This document shows positions 48,360 to 56,450 of a stretch of 64,000 nucleotides of DNA, piece by piece (the first letter of the stretch is position 1; the number at the start of each line of letters is the position of its first letter). The translations under genes were made by a program, and so were the position numbers. Source of the stretch: Jiangella alba (GTDB lineage: Bacteria > Actinomycetota > Actinomycetes > Jiangellales > Jiangellaceae); the NCBI RefSeq assembly GCF_900106035.1, contig NZ_FNUC01000004.1, forward strand, positions 3,509,722 to 3,573,721, in the 5' to 3' direction. The notes beneath the pieces are model-generated. The model was not told the origin of the DNA. It did no database searches and saw only the letters and a list, made by a program, of their open reading frames with translations.

Positions 48360-49403
48360 ATGGCAGCAGCGACACTCGGTGTCGGCATCGTCGGCCTGGG
48401 CAGCATCGGCGCCACTCACGCGCGAGCCCTGCGCGACGTCGAGGGCGTCGAGGTCCGTGCGGTCAGCGGCGGAGCGCCGGACGCGGCCGCGGCGGCCGGG
48501 TGGCCGGATGCCGTCCGGCTGCCGCCCGACGAGGTGCTGCGCCACCCGGGCGTCGACGTCGTCGCCGTGTGCGCGCCGACGCAGTGGCACGCCCCGCTCG
48601 CGGTCGCCGCGGTCGAGGCGGGCCGGCACGTGGTGGTCGAGAAGCCGCTGACCACCGACGTGGCCGATGCCGTCCGGCTGGCCGTGTTGCAGCGCGAGCG
48701 CGGACGGCTGGTGGCCATGGTCGCGCAGCGCCGCTTCGAGCCCGAGTACGCCGCCCTGAAGTCGCTCGCCGACGCGGGCGGACTGGGCGCGATGCGGCTG
48801 GGCACCACGCACGTGCACTGGTACCGCGACGACGCCTACTACGCGGCGGCCCCCTGGCGGACGTCCATGGCCGGTGGCGGCGGCTCGCTGCTGAACCAGG
48901 GCGTGCACAACGTCGACCTGCTGCGCTGGCTGTGCGGACCGGTCGAGGAGGTCACGGCCCAGTACGCGACCCTCGGCCGCGACATGGACGCCGAGGACAC
49001 GACGGTGGCGACGCTGCGGTTCGCCTCGGGCGCGCTCGGGCTGGTCAGCACGTCCACGGCGACGCCGCCCGGCGCGCCGGCCACGCTGGCCCTGCACGGC
49101 TCGGCCGGCGTCGTCGAGCTGGGGCAGGGCGAGGTGCTGCGGTGGGACGTGCCGGGGGTGCCCGCGCCCTCGTCGGACGGCCACGTGGCCAGTGGCGCCG
49201 CCGACCCGCTGGCGATCGGCGTCGCCGGGCACGCTCGCATGTGGCGGGCGATCGTCGAGGCGATCGGGTCGGGGGAGCGCTACGGCGCCGACGCCCAGGA
49301 CGCCGTCGACACCGTCCGCCTGCTCTGCGGCATCTACGAGGCGGCCCGGTCCGGCACGCGCGTGCGCCTCACGGGACCATCGCGGCGCGGAACCGCCGGG
49401 TGA
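48360..49403 (+). CDS. Gfo/Idh/MocA oxidoreductase C
   Basis: A 347-residue protein with a complete cofactor loop, GIVGLGSIGATHA (about 9-21), and EKP in VVEKPLTT (about 95-102). GGGSLLNQGVHNVDLLRWL (about 175-193) holds the conserved substrate-site His and Asp. It has the standard length and motifs of an NAD-dependent sugar dehydrogenase. The ATG has AGAGGAG upstream. It is transcribed alone from operator 2 and its 3' end overlaps the convergent nanE gene by 35 bases. Confidence 0.85.
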   Translation: MAAATLGVGIVGLGSIGATHARALRDVEGVEVRAVSGGAPDAAAAAGWPDAVRLPPDEVLRHPGVDVVAVCAPTQWHAPLAVAAVEAGRHVVVEKPLTTDVADAVRLAVLQRERGRLVAMVAQRRFEPEYAALKSLADAGGLGAMRLGTTHVHWYRDDAYYAAAPWRTSMAGGGGSLLNQGVHNVDLLRWLCGPVEEVTAQYATLGRDMDAEDTTVATLRFASGALGLVSTSTATPPGAPATLALHGSAGVVELGQGEVLRWDVPGVPAPSSDGHVASGAADPLAIGVAGHARMWRAIVEAIGSGERYGADAQDAVDTVRLLCGIYEAARSGTRVRLTGPSRRGTAG

Positions 49404-50046
49404 TCGTCTCCGGATGCGTGATGGCGGTGCCGACGCAGACGGCCCAGGCGCCGCGCGCCAGCGCCTCCCGGGCCTGGGCGGGGGTGTGGAAGCGTCCCTC
49501 GGCGACGACGGGCAGCGTGCAGCGACCGGCCATCGCGTCGAGCAGCTCGAGGTCGGGGCCGGTGCCGCGGGCCCGCTCGGGCGTGTAGCCGGCCAGTGTG
49601 GTCGCGAGGACGTCGACACCGGCGTCCTGGGCGGCCAGGGCGTCGTCGATGGACCCGCAGTCGGCCATGATCGTGACGTCGGCTCGTTCGCGCAGCCCGG
49701 CCACGGTGGCGGCCAGGGTCCGCCCGTCCGGCCGGGGGCGGCGCGTGCCGTCGACGGCGACGATGCCGGCCCCCGCCTCGGCCACGGCCAGCGCGTGGCG
49801 CAGCGTGGGGGTGATCACCACGTCGCCGTCGCCGTCCTTCCAGATGCCGACGACGGGAACGCCGAGGCCGGGTGCCGCCGCCCGGATGTCGTCGGGGCCC
49901 TGGAGGCGGACCGCGGCGGCGCCGCCGGTGGCCACGGCGTGCGCGATCCGCGCCATGGTGGCGGGGTCGCGCATGGGCTCGCCGGGGTAGGCCTGGCAGG
50001 ACACGATCAGGCCGCCGCGAAGCCGGTCCAGAACGGCGCCGGTCAT
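49369..50046 (-). CDS. nanE: N-acetylmannosamine-6-phosphate 2-epimerase
   Basis: The 225-residue TIM-barrel protein matches NanE. GLIVSCQAYPGEPM is at the N-terminus. VVGIWKDGDGDVVITPT (about 66-82) contains the conserved Lys of the family. MADCGSIDD and ATTLAGYT are in the central strands. It converts ManNAc-6-P to GlcNAc-6-P, feeding NagA and NagB encoded 6 kb away. Its start overlaps the stop of the kinase gene by four bases (ATGA), so ManNAc phosphorylation and epimerisation are coupled genetically. The 3' end overlaps a convergent gene. Confidence 0.87.
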   Translation of the reverse strand: MTGAVLDRLRGGLIVSCQAYPGEPMRDPATMARIAHAVATGGAAAVRLQGPDDIRAAAPGLGVPVVGIWKDGDGDVVITPTLRHALAVAEAGAGIVAVDGTRRPRPDGRTLAATVAGLRERADVTIMADCGSIDDALAAQDAGVDVLATTLAGYTPERARGTGPDLELLDAMAGRCTLPVVAEGRFHTPAQAREALARGAWAVCVGTAITHPETITRRFRAAMVP

Positions 50047-50984
50047 GCGGCGACCCGCCACGCGAGCCGGGCCGCGCCGATCAGGGCGGCGCGACCGCCC
50101 AGCGTGGACGGGACGATGCGGACGCCCCGGGTGGCGGGCAGGAGCTCCGCCGTCGCGGCGGCACGCAGCGCCGACCACCAATGGGCTCCACCGGCCGCCA
50201 CTCCGCCGCCGATCACGACCAGGTCGGGGTCGAGCACGTTGACGATGCCGCCGACGGCGCTACCGAGGGCGGCCCCGCCGCCGGTCAGGACGTCGATCGC
50301 AGCCTCGTCGCCGGCCTCGGCGGCCGTGACGACCTCGGACAGGGACGAGACGCGCGTGCCGCTGCGCCGGGCGTACTCGGCGGTCATCGCCGGGCCCGAC
50401 GCCACGGCCTCGACGTGCCCCTCGGCGCCGCAGCCGCAGCGGCGGCCGGCCGCGGCCGCGACCGGCACGTGGCCGACGTGGCCCGCCGCGCCACCGGCGC
50501 CGACGACGACGTGGCCGGCCACGGTCCAGGCGCCGCCGATCCCGGTGCCCGCGGTGACGAGCAGCATCGAGCCGGCCGAGGCGCCGGCGCCGTGCCACGA
50601 CTCGCCGACGGCGTGCGCGTGGACGTCGTTGACGACCGTGACCGACAGGCCGAGGCGGCCGGAGAGCTCGCTGCGCAGCGGCGTGCCGGCCCAGTCGGCG
50701 ATCGTGTCGGTCGCCGAGATCGCGTCGCCGGTGGCGGGGTCGACGACCCCGGCACAGCCGACGCCGAGCGCTCGCACGTCCCGCAGGTCGCCGACCAGGT
50801 CCCGCACCACCTGGAGCACGGCCTCCGGTCCGGCGCCGGAGGGCGTGCCGACGGTGCGGAGCCGGGTCACGGCCCCGTCCGCGTCGACGGCCGCGGCGGC
50901 GATCTTGGTGCCGCCGATGTCGACGGCGCCGACCACTCCAGTACTCAGGTGGCCGGGGGTGTCCGTGCGGACGTCGATGCGCAT
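50043..50984 (-). CDS. nanK: ROK-family kinase, N-acetylmannosamine kinase-like
   Basis: This 313-residue ROK protein has the ATP loop VDIGGTKIAA (about 21-30), catalytic Asp120 (VVNDVHA) and TAGTGIGGA (about 144-152). The sugar-contact motif is AAGHVGH (166-172), with His where most ROK glucokinases have Glu. This resembles the GHIGH of E. coli NanK. The zinc cluster is changed: CGC plus His190 replaces the last Cys (CGCGAEGH). Coupling to nanE strongly supports ManNAc as substrate. The ATG at 50984 is chosen by domain limits. LacI-type operator 3 lies 60 bases upstream. Confidence 0.8.
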   Translation of the reverse strand: MRIDVRTDTPGHLSTGVVGAVDIGGTKIAAAAVDADGAVTRLRTVGTPSGAGPEAVLQVVRDLVGDLRDVRALGVGCAGVVDPATGDAISATDTIADWAGTPLRSELSGRLGLSVTVVNDVHAHAVGESWHGAGASAGSMLLVTAGTGIGGAWTVAGHVVVGAGGAAGHVGHVPVAAAAGRRCGCGAEGHVEAVASGPAMTAEYARRSGTRVSSLSEVVTAAEAGDEAAIDVLTGGGAALGSAVGGIVNVLDPDLVVIGGGVAAGGAHWWSALRAAATAELLPATRGVRIVPSTLGGRAALIGAARLAWRVAA

Positions 50985-51043
50985 GCCGCTCCCGAGGTCG
51001 CTGGAGGTCGTGACCGGATCCCGGTCTGGGCGGCAGTGTGCCG

Positions 51044-51057
51044 TGCAAGCGGTTGCA
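51044..51057. promoter_or_regulatory. LacI-type operator 3, in a divergent promoter region
   Basis: TGCAAGCGGTTGCA, identical to operator 2. Minus strand: TTGACG (51064-51059) and CACACT (51040-51035) at 18 bp enclose it. Plus strand: TTGCAG (51053-51058) and TACCCT (51077-51082) at 18 bp overlap it, the same geometry as operator 2. It should control nanK-nanE and the plus-strand Gfo/Idh operon. Confidence 0.85.
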
Positions 51058-51115
51058 GCGTCAAGGTGCCGACGCCTACCCTGGCCTCTGACATCCGATC
51101 GACGACGGGAGGCAC

Positions 51116-52123
51116 ATGATCCGCCTGGCAGTGCTCGGTGCCGCACATGGGCACGTCGGCTACGCCCTGGACGAGGCCGCGCGGCGCGACGACGTCACTC
51201 TGGTGGCGGCGGCCGAGCCGGACGCCGCGTCGCGGGCGGCCTTCCTGGCCGGCCTGGGCGACGTGCCGGTGTACGACGACATCGCGACGCTGCTGCACCG
51301 GCACGAGGTGGACGTCGCGGTCGTCGCCGGGGTCTACGCCCAGCGCGGCGCGGCCGCCGTCGCCGCGCTGGAGGCGGGTGCTCACGTCCTGGCCGACAAG
51401 CCGCTGTGCACGTCGCTGGAGCAGCTCGACGCCGTCGCTTCGGCGGCGGCGCGGGCCGGGCGGCACGTCTCGGTGATGTTCGAGAAGCGGTTCCACCCCG
51501 TGACGCTGGCCGCGCGCCGGCTGGTGGACGACGGCGTGCTCGGCGGGCTCGCGCTGGTCGCGAGCACCGCGCCGCACCAGTTGCGGCTGCCGGACCGGCC
51601 GCCGTGGTTCGTGCGCCGCGACGGCTACGGCGGCATCGCGGGCGACCTGCCGGTCCACGACGTCGACCTCGTGCTCGCGCTGTCCGGCGCGACGTCGGGC
51701 ACGGTGGCCGCGCTGACCGGCAACAGCCGCCCGGACGTGCACCCGGACGTCGACGACCACGTGGCGGTGCTGCTGCGCGCGGGGTCCGTCGCGGCGACGA
51801 TCGAGGCGAGCTGGCTCTCGCCGGAGGCCGACGAGCTGCACGGTCACTATCGGATGCGGCTCACCGGCAGCAGCGGGACGGCCGAGCTGGACTGGGGCTA
51901 CGGCACGCTGCGGGTGGCGACGCACGACCGCGCGCCCTGGACCGAGCCGCTCCCGGCCGGCCGTCCGCCCGCCGCCTACTTCTTCGATGCCCTGGCCGCC
52001 GGCGCCGAACCGGAGATCTCGACCGCCGCGAGCCTGCTCGCCACCCGGGTCGCGCTGCTCGCCCAGGCCAGCGCCGAGGCCGGTGGCACACAGCTGCCCT
52101 GGCCGGCTACGGGACGCGAGTGA
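51116..52123 (+). CDS. Gfo/Idh/MocA oxidoreductase D
   Basis: The 335-residue protein has the first loop AVLGAAHGHVGYA (about 5-17), which departs from GxGxxG and recalls the His-containing loop of oxidoreductase B. LADKPLCT (about 94-101) has DKP instead of EKP, and GYGGIAGDLPVHDVDLVL (about 173-190) has the HxxD pair. It is the first gene of a plus-strand operon behind operator 3. It is coupled to the alpha/beta hydrolase gene by a GTGA overlap. The two DKP members may share a distinct chemistry from the EKP members. Confidence 0.82.
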   Translation: MIRLAVLGAAHGHVGYALDEAARRDDVTLVAAAEPDAASRAAFLAGLGDVPVYDDIATLLHRHEVDVAVVAGVYAQRGAAAVAALEAGAHVLADKPLCTSLEQLDAVASAAARAGRHVSVMFEKRFHPVTLAARRLVDDGVLGGLALVASTAPHQLRLPDRPPWFVRRDGYGGIAGDLPVHDVDLVLALSGATSGTVAALTGNSRPDVHPDVDDHVAVLLRAGSVAATIEASWLSPEADELHGHYRMRLTGSSGTAELDWGYGTLRVATHDRAPWTEPLPAGRPPAAYFFDALAAGAEPEISTAASLLATRVALLAQASAEAGGTQLPWPATGRE

Positions 52124-53043
52124 CGACGGCGGGCGGCGTGGGGGAGGAGGCCGAGCTCCGCGCGTGGTGGCGGACCTGGCTCGGCGCGGTGCCCGATCCC
52201 GGCGGCACGTTCGCCGTCGGCGACGCCGTGCCGGACGGTCGCGGCGTGCGGCGCCACACCGTCCGCCTCGGCTCCTACGGCTCGGTGCTGGAGGCGGCGC
52301 TCGTGGCGCCCGACCGGCCGGGCCGCCTGCCCGTGGTGGTCGTGCCGTTCTACGAGGTCGCGACGGTGCTGGGCGAGCGCACCGAGCGCACCCGCGGCTG
52401 GTCCGACGCGCGGCTGCGGTCGTGCTCGTACGGCCGTCACCTGGTGGACCGCGGGTTCGCGGTGCTCGCGGTCCCGTGGTGGTTCGAGCAGGTGGCCGGC
52501 CCGGCGGACGCGACGGCGTCGCTGCACGAGCGCTACGGCCCGCCCGCGGCCCGTCACCACGCGTCGCTGCCGATGACGGGTCTGGGCCGCAGCGTCGCCG
52601 ACCTGCTGCTGGCCGTCGACGCGCTGGCGTCGGTGCCGTGGATCGAGGCTGCCCGCATCGGCGCCTTCGGGCACTCGCTCGGCGCCAAGCTCGTCCTGCA
52701 CCTGGCCGCCCTCGACGTGCGCGTCCGGGCGGCGGTCGCCCACGAGGCCGGTCTGGGCTTCGCCCATTCCAACTGGTCCGATCCCTGGTACCTCGGTTCG
52801 CACGTCCCCGCCGGACGGGACCAGGACCAGCTGCTGCGGCTGATGGGGCGGCGGCCGTTCCTGCTGGCCGGCGGCGGCGACTCCGACGGCCGGCACAACG
52901 AGGAGCTCGTCGCCCGGGCGCGCGAGGGCGCTCCCGGCGTGCGGACGCTCTACCACGACAACGGGCATCCGCCGCCCGACCACGTGCTGGCCGCCTGCTA
53001 CGCCTGGCTGGCCGCCCAGCTGGAGAGGAACGCACACCCATGA
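52120..53043 (+). CDS. Alpha/beta hydrolase (dienelactone hydrolase/acyl esterase-like)
   Basis: A 307-residue cytoplasmic hydrolase. The nucleophile Ser186 is in GHSLGAK, a likely acid Asp is in GGGDSDG (about 248-254), and the His is in NGHPPPDH (about 284-291). The overall pattern resembles large dienelactone-hydrolase-like and acetyl-xylan-esterase-like proteins often found in sugar clusters. It may remove O-acyl groups or open a lactone formed by the dehydrogenases. The GTG start overlaps the preceding stop and the stop overlaps the next ATG, so it is the middle gene of a three-gene coupled operon. Confidence 0.76.
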   Translation: MTTAGGVGEEAELRAWWRTWLGAVPDPGGTFAVGDAVPDGRGVRRHTVRLGSYGSVLEAALVAPDRPGRLPVVVVPFYEVATVLGERTERTRGWSDARLRSCSYGRHLVDRGFAVLAVPWWFEQVAGPADATASLHERYGPPAARHHASLPMTGLGRSVADLLLAVDALASVPWIEAARIGAFGHSLGAKLVLHLAALDVRVRAAVAHEAGLGFAHSNWSDPWYLGSHVPAGRDQDQLLRLMGRRPFLLAGGGDSDGRHNEELVARAREGAPGVRTLYHDNGHPPPDHVLAACYAWLAAQLERNAHP

Positions 53044-54038
53044 CCGACCTGAAGGTCTACGTCGCCATCCGCCCGGACGAGTTCGACCGGCTGTACACGC
53101 CCGAGGCGCAGCAGCGGCTCCACTCGCTCGCGCGGATCGAACTGGCCACCGGCGAGGGCCGGGTGGCGCTGCCGGACGACGTCGCGAGCGGCTACGACGT
53201 CGTGCTCACGTCCTGGAGCACCGCGCCGTTCCGGCCGGAGGTGGTGCGCGGTCCGCGCCTGCGCCTGGCGGCGCACACCGCCGGTTCCGTCCGCGGGCTG
53301 TTCCCGCGCGCCACGCTCGAGGACGGGCTCCGGCTGACCCAGGGCGGCGCCGCCGCGATGGCCCCGGCGGTCGCCGAGCTGGCCGTCACGCTGGTCCTCG
53401 CGCTGCTGCGCAACCTGCACCGGCACGACCGGGAGCTGTGGACGTCGCGCGACTGGGCGGCCGCGCGCGTACCGGAGCTCGGCCGGTCGTTCTCGGCCCG
53501 CCGGGTCGGCATCGTGGGGCTGAGCCGCGTCGGCCGGCACTTCGCGTCGATGGCGCGCGGCCTCGGGGTGTCGGCGGTCGCCGCGTACGACCCCTACGCC
53601 GACCCCGCCTCCGCCGGCGGCGTCGAGCTGGTGGGCCTGGACGAGCTGTTCGCGACGTGCGACGTCGTCAGCGTCCACGCGCCGTCGACGGACGAGACCC
53701 GGCACCTGGTCGGCGCCCGCCAGCTGGCGGCGCTGCCGGACGGCGCGATCGTCGTCAACACCGCGCGCTCCTGGAGCGTCGATCAGGACGCGCTGCTGCG
53801 CGAGGTCGCGTCCGGCCGCCTCCTCGCCGGCCTGGACGTCTTCGACGAGGAGCCGCTGACGCCGGACAGCGGATTCCTCGGCCTGCCGAACGTCATCGTC
53901 ACCCCGCACGTCGCCGGCGGCACCGTCGAGGCCCGTCACCAGCAGGGCGACATCGTCGTCGACGAGCTCGGCCGCTTCGCCGCCGGTGCGCCGCTGCGGC
54001 ACGAAGTGACCGCCGACGCCTACGACCGCCTCGCCTGA
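53040..54038 (+). CDS. D-isomer-specific 2-hydroxyacid dehydrogenase
   Basis: The 332-residue protein has the family layout. A catalytic domain is interrupted by an NAD domain with GIVGLSRVGRHFA (about 157-169; Ser replaces the second Gly). The catalytic set is Arg243 (NTARS), Glu271 (FDEEP) and His290 (TPHVAGGT). It interconverts a 2-keto acid and a D-2-hydroxyacid using NAD(P)H. In this cluster it could act on a sugar acid or on pyruvate-type products. It is the last gene of the operon starting at 51116, overlapping the hydrolase gene by four bases. Confidence 0.84.
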   Translation: MTDLKVYVAIRPDEFDRLYTPEAQQRLHSLARIELATGEGRVALPDDVASGYDVVLTSWSTAPFRPEVVRGPRLRLAAHTAGSVRGLFPRATLEDGLRLTQGGAAAMAPAVAELAVTLVLALLRNLHRHDRELWTSRDWAAARVPELGRSFSARRVGIVGLSRVGRHFASMARGLGVSAVAAYDPYADPASAGGVELVGLDELFATCDVVSVHAPSTDETRHLVGARQLAALPDGAIVVNTARSWSVDQDALLREVASGRLLAGLDVFDEEPLTPDSGFLGLPNVIVTPHVAGGTVEARHQQGDIVVDELGRFAAGAPLRHEVTADAYDRLA

Positions 54039-54070
54039 CGTCACAGACCGGTCTCGGCAGATACGAATGC

Positions 54071-54115
54071 TTGACGGGTCGCAACGGCCCGGCTAGGTTA
54101 TTGCAACCGCTTGCA
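54071..54115 (+). promoter_or_regulatory. Promoter and LacI-type operator 4 of the sugar importer operon
   Basis: TTGACG (54071-54076) and TAGGTT (54094-54099) form a strong promoter with 17-bp spacing. The palindrome TGCAACCGCTTGCA at 54102-54115 covers the expected transcription start, the classic position for a LacI-type repressor. It is identical to operator 1. Confidence 0.87.
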
Positions 54116-54196
54116 GTGGCGCCAGGCTAGGCCGGCCGCAGCGGCCCTTCGAGGGCGTGCAAGCGGACACAGAACCCAGGCCCGGAAAGGGACATC

Positions 54197-55456
54197 ATGG
54201 GAAAGAAGAAGGTCACACGGTATGCGGCAGTGGTCGCCGGTCTGACGCTGTTCCTGGCCGGCTGCGGCGGCGACGACGCGAACGAGGCGGCGTCGGACGA
54301 CCCCACCGCGGTGGAGGGCAACGTCCTGTTCTGGACGTATCCCATCGGCGTGAGCGGTGAGGACGGCTTCTGGGACCCGATCATCGCCGAGTTCAACGAG
54401 CAGTATCCGAACGTCGAGATCGAGGTCGTCGTCCAGCCCTTCCAGAAGCGGGAGGAAACGCTGGTCACGGCCATCGCGGGGAACCAGGCGCCGGACGTCG
54501 TCTACCTGAACCCCAACTACATCCCGCGCTTCGGCGGCGACAACCTCCTCGAACCCGTCGGCGACCTCGTCGACGACGAGTTCAACGACGCGGCGGTCGA
54601 CTCCATGACCTGGGACGACGAGGTCTACTCCGTGCCGCTGCTCATGCAGATCTTCCAGTCGGTCTGCAACACGGCGGTCCTGGACGCCGCCGGCGTCGAC
54701 ACCTGCCCGGAGACCTGGGACCAGCTGAAGGAGATCGCGCCCGCGGTCAAGGACGCGGGGTTCTACCCGACGCACTACGAGGGCGCCCTCGGCGTGACAC
54801 TCACCCAGACCTTCTACCCGTACCTCTGGCAGGCCGGCGGCGAGGTCCTGAACGAGGACGGCACCGAGGCGGCGTTCAACAGCCCGGAGGGCGTCAAGGC
54901 GCTGGAGTTCCTCGCCGAGTTCGCCTCCAACGAGTGGATCTCCGCGCGCAGCCTCACGGTGCTGGACCCGTTCGAGCAGACCCCGTCGGGCAAGGGCGAG
55001 ACCGCCTACCTGCCGTCCACGAGCCTCACGTCGCTGCGCGGCGTCGGACTGGACGAGACCATCGAGGTCGTCCCGCCGCTCAAGGACGTCGAGCAGGTGG
55101 CCGCCGGTTCGGTCGGAGGCCTGTCGATCATGTCGTCCAGCGAGGTGAAGCCGGCCGCGCGGGCGTGGGTGGAGTTCATGACGTCGGCGGAGCAGATGGG
55201 CTCCTTCGTGCAGGCGACCGGCTACTTCCCGGCGCGCGACAGCATCACCGGACTGTTCGACGACGACCCGAAGTTCGCCGACGGCCAGCAGTACCTGCAC
55301 CTGGTGCGGGCCGGCATCGGCCACCCCGAGGAGCTGGCGATCACGGACCTCATCAGCCCCCACGTCCAGGCGGCGCTCCTGGGCCGGGTGAGCCCGGCCG
55401 ACGCCCTCGCGGCGGCGGAGACCGAAGTCAACGACCTGCTGGCACGGCGCGGCTGA
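54197..55456 (+). CDS. ABC sugar importer substrate-binding lipoprotein
   Basis: This 419-residue protein has a lipobox ending TLFLAGCGG. The mature family 1 type binding protein begins NVLFWTYPIGVSGEDGFWDP. Hinge and ligand regions include APDVVYLNPNYIP, MQIFQSVCNTAVLDAAG and AYLPSTSLTSL, with the usual aromatic residues for stacking on a sugar. AAAGGG precedes the ATG. It lies 81 bases after LacI-type operator 4 and is followed by two permease genes. It therefore defines the uptake system of the operator-marked regulon. The ligand is expected to be the sugar broken down by the neighbouring enzymes. Confidence 0.9.
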   Translation: MGKKKVTRYAAVVAGLTLFLAGCGGDDANEAASDDPTAVEGNVLFWTYPIGVSGEDGFWDPIIAEFNEQYPNVEIEVVVQPFQKREETLVTAIAGNQAPDVVYLNPNYIPRFGGDNLLEPVGDLVDDEFNDAAVDSMTWDDEVYSVPLLMQIFQSVCNTAVLDAAGVDTCPETWDQLKEIAPAVKDAGFYPTHYEGALGVTLTQTFYPYLWQAGGEVLNEDGTEAAFNSPEGVKALEFLAEFASNEWISARSLTVLDPFEQTPSGKGETAYLPSTSLTSLRGVGLDETIEVVPPLKDVEQVAAGSVGGLSIMSSSEVKPAARAWVEFMTSAEQMGSFVQATGYFPARDSITGLFDDDPKFADGQQYLHLVRAGIGHPEELAITDLISPHVQAALLGRVSPADALAAAETEVNDLLARRG

Positions 55457-55535
55457 GGACGCTCGCGCAGCCAGCCGCCCGGCGCGTCCCGCCCCTGGGG
55501 CGCGCCGGGGAGCGTCCTTTGAGAGGAGGGCCGCC

Positions 55536-56450
55536 ATGACCGTCGCAGACCTGCGGCGCACCCGGTCCGGTACGAGTCCACAACGCTGGTGGAAGGCCAG
55601 GGGCGCGATCATCGCGTACGCCTTCATCGCCCCCTACGTCGTGCTCTTCCTGGCGTTCAGGATCGGGCCGGCGATCTTCGGAACATTCCTCAGCCTCGCG
55701 GAGTACGGTCTCGCCGGCGACATCACCTTCGTCGGCCTGGACAACTTCGCCAGGCTGTTCGACGACCCGATCTTCTGGAACGCGCTCAAGGTGACGGTGC
55801 TGTACACCGTCATCGCGATCCCGCTGACCGTGGCGATCTCCATCGGCATGGCCGTGCTCTGCAACCGGACGTTGCGCGGGATGAGCGCCTACCGTGCCGT
55901 GTTCTTCCTGCCGGTCGTCACCAGCAGCGTGATGTCGGGCATCGTGTGGGTGTGGATCCTCGGTGAGGAGGGTCCGCTCAACTGGCTGCTCACCTCGGTC
56001 GGCCTGCCCGCGGTTCCCTGGCTGAACCACGACATCGTCGTGCTCGTCTCGCTGGCAGCCGTCAGCGCGTGGACGCACTTCGGCTACGACATGCTCATCC
56101 TGCTGGCCGGCATGCTGGCCATCCCGAGCGAGTACTACGAGGCGGCCGAGGTCGACGGCGCCAACGCGTGGGACCGGTTCCGGCACATCACGCTGCCGTT
56201 GCTGAAGCCGGCCCTCTTCTTCGTCATCGTCCTCGAGATCATCCGGTCCTTCCAGGTCTTCGACACGATCTACGTGATGACCGGCGGCGGTCCGGTGCGC
56301 TCCAGCTACTCGCTGACGTTCATGATCTACGACCAGGGCTTCGGCTACTTCGAGTTCGGGTATGCGAGCGCCGCCGGCGTCGTGCTCCTGGTCATCACCC
56401 TGGCGGTGTCGCTGGTCCAGCGGCGGCTGATGCGAGGAGGCACGACATGA
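55536..56450 (+). CDS. ABC sugar importer permease, MalF/UgpA type
   Basis: The 304-residue protein has a short basic N-terminus and six membrane helices. The EAA loop is YYEAAEVDGANAWDRFRHIT (about 206-225). GAGAGGAGG lies before the ATG. Its last four bases overlap the next permease gene (ATGA). It is the first of the two channel subunits that pair with the binding protein encoded upstream. No ATPase gene is present in this operon. Confidence 0.89.
   Translation: MTVADLRRTRSGTSPQRWWKARGAIIAYAFIAPYVVLFLAFRIGPAIFGTFLSLAEYGLAGDITFVGLDNFARLFDDPIFWNALKVTVLYTVIAIPLTVAISIGMAVLCNRTLRGMSAYRAVFFLPVVTSSVMSGIVWVWILGEEGPLNWLLTSVGLPAVPWLNHDIVVLVSLAAVSAWTHFGYDMLILLAGMLAIPSEYYEAAEVDGANAWDRFRHITLPLLKPALFFVIVLEIIRSFQVFDTIYVMTGGGPVRSSYSLTFMIYDQGFGYFEFGYASAAGVVLLVITLAVSLVQRRLMRGGTT

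Noticed and set aside
49192-53043. Single open frame of 1283 codons on the plus strand
   Set aside because: Only its last 308 codons are a real gene (alpha/beta hydrolase). The rest overlaps nanE, nanK and a Gfo/Idh gene in other frames.
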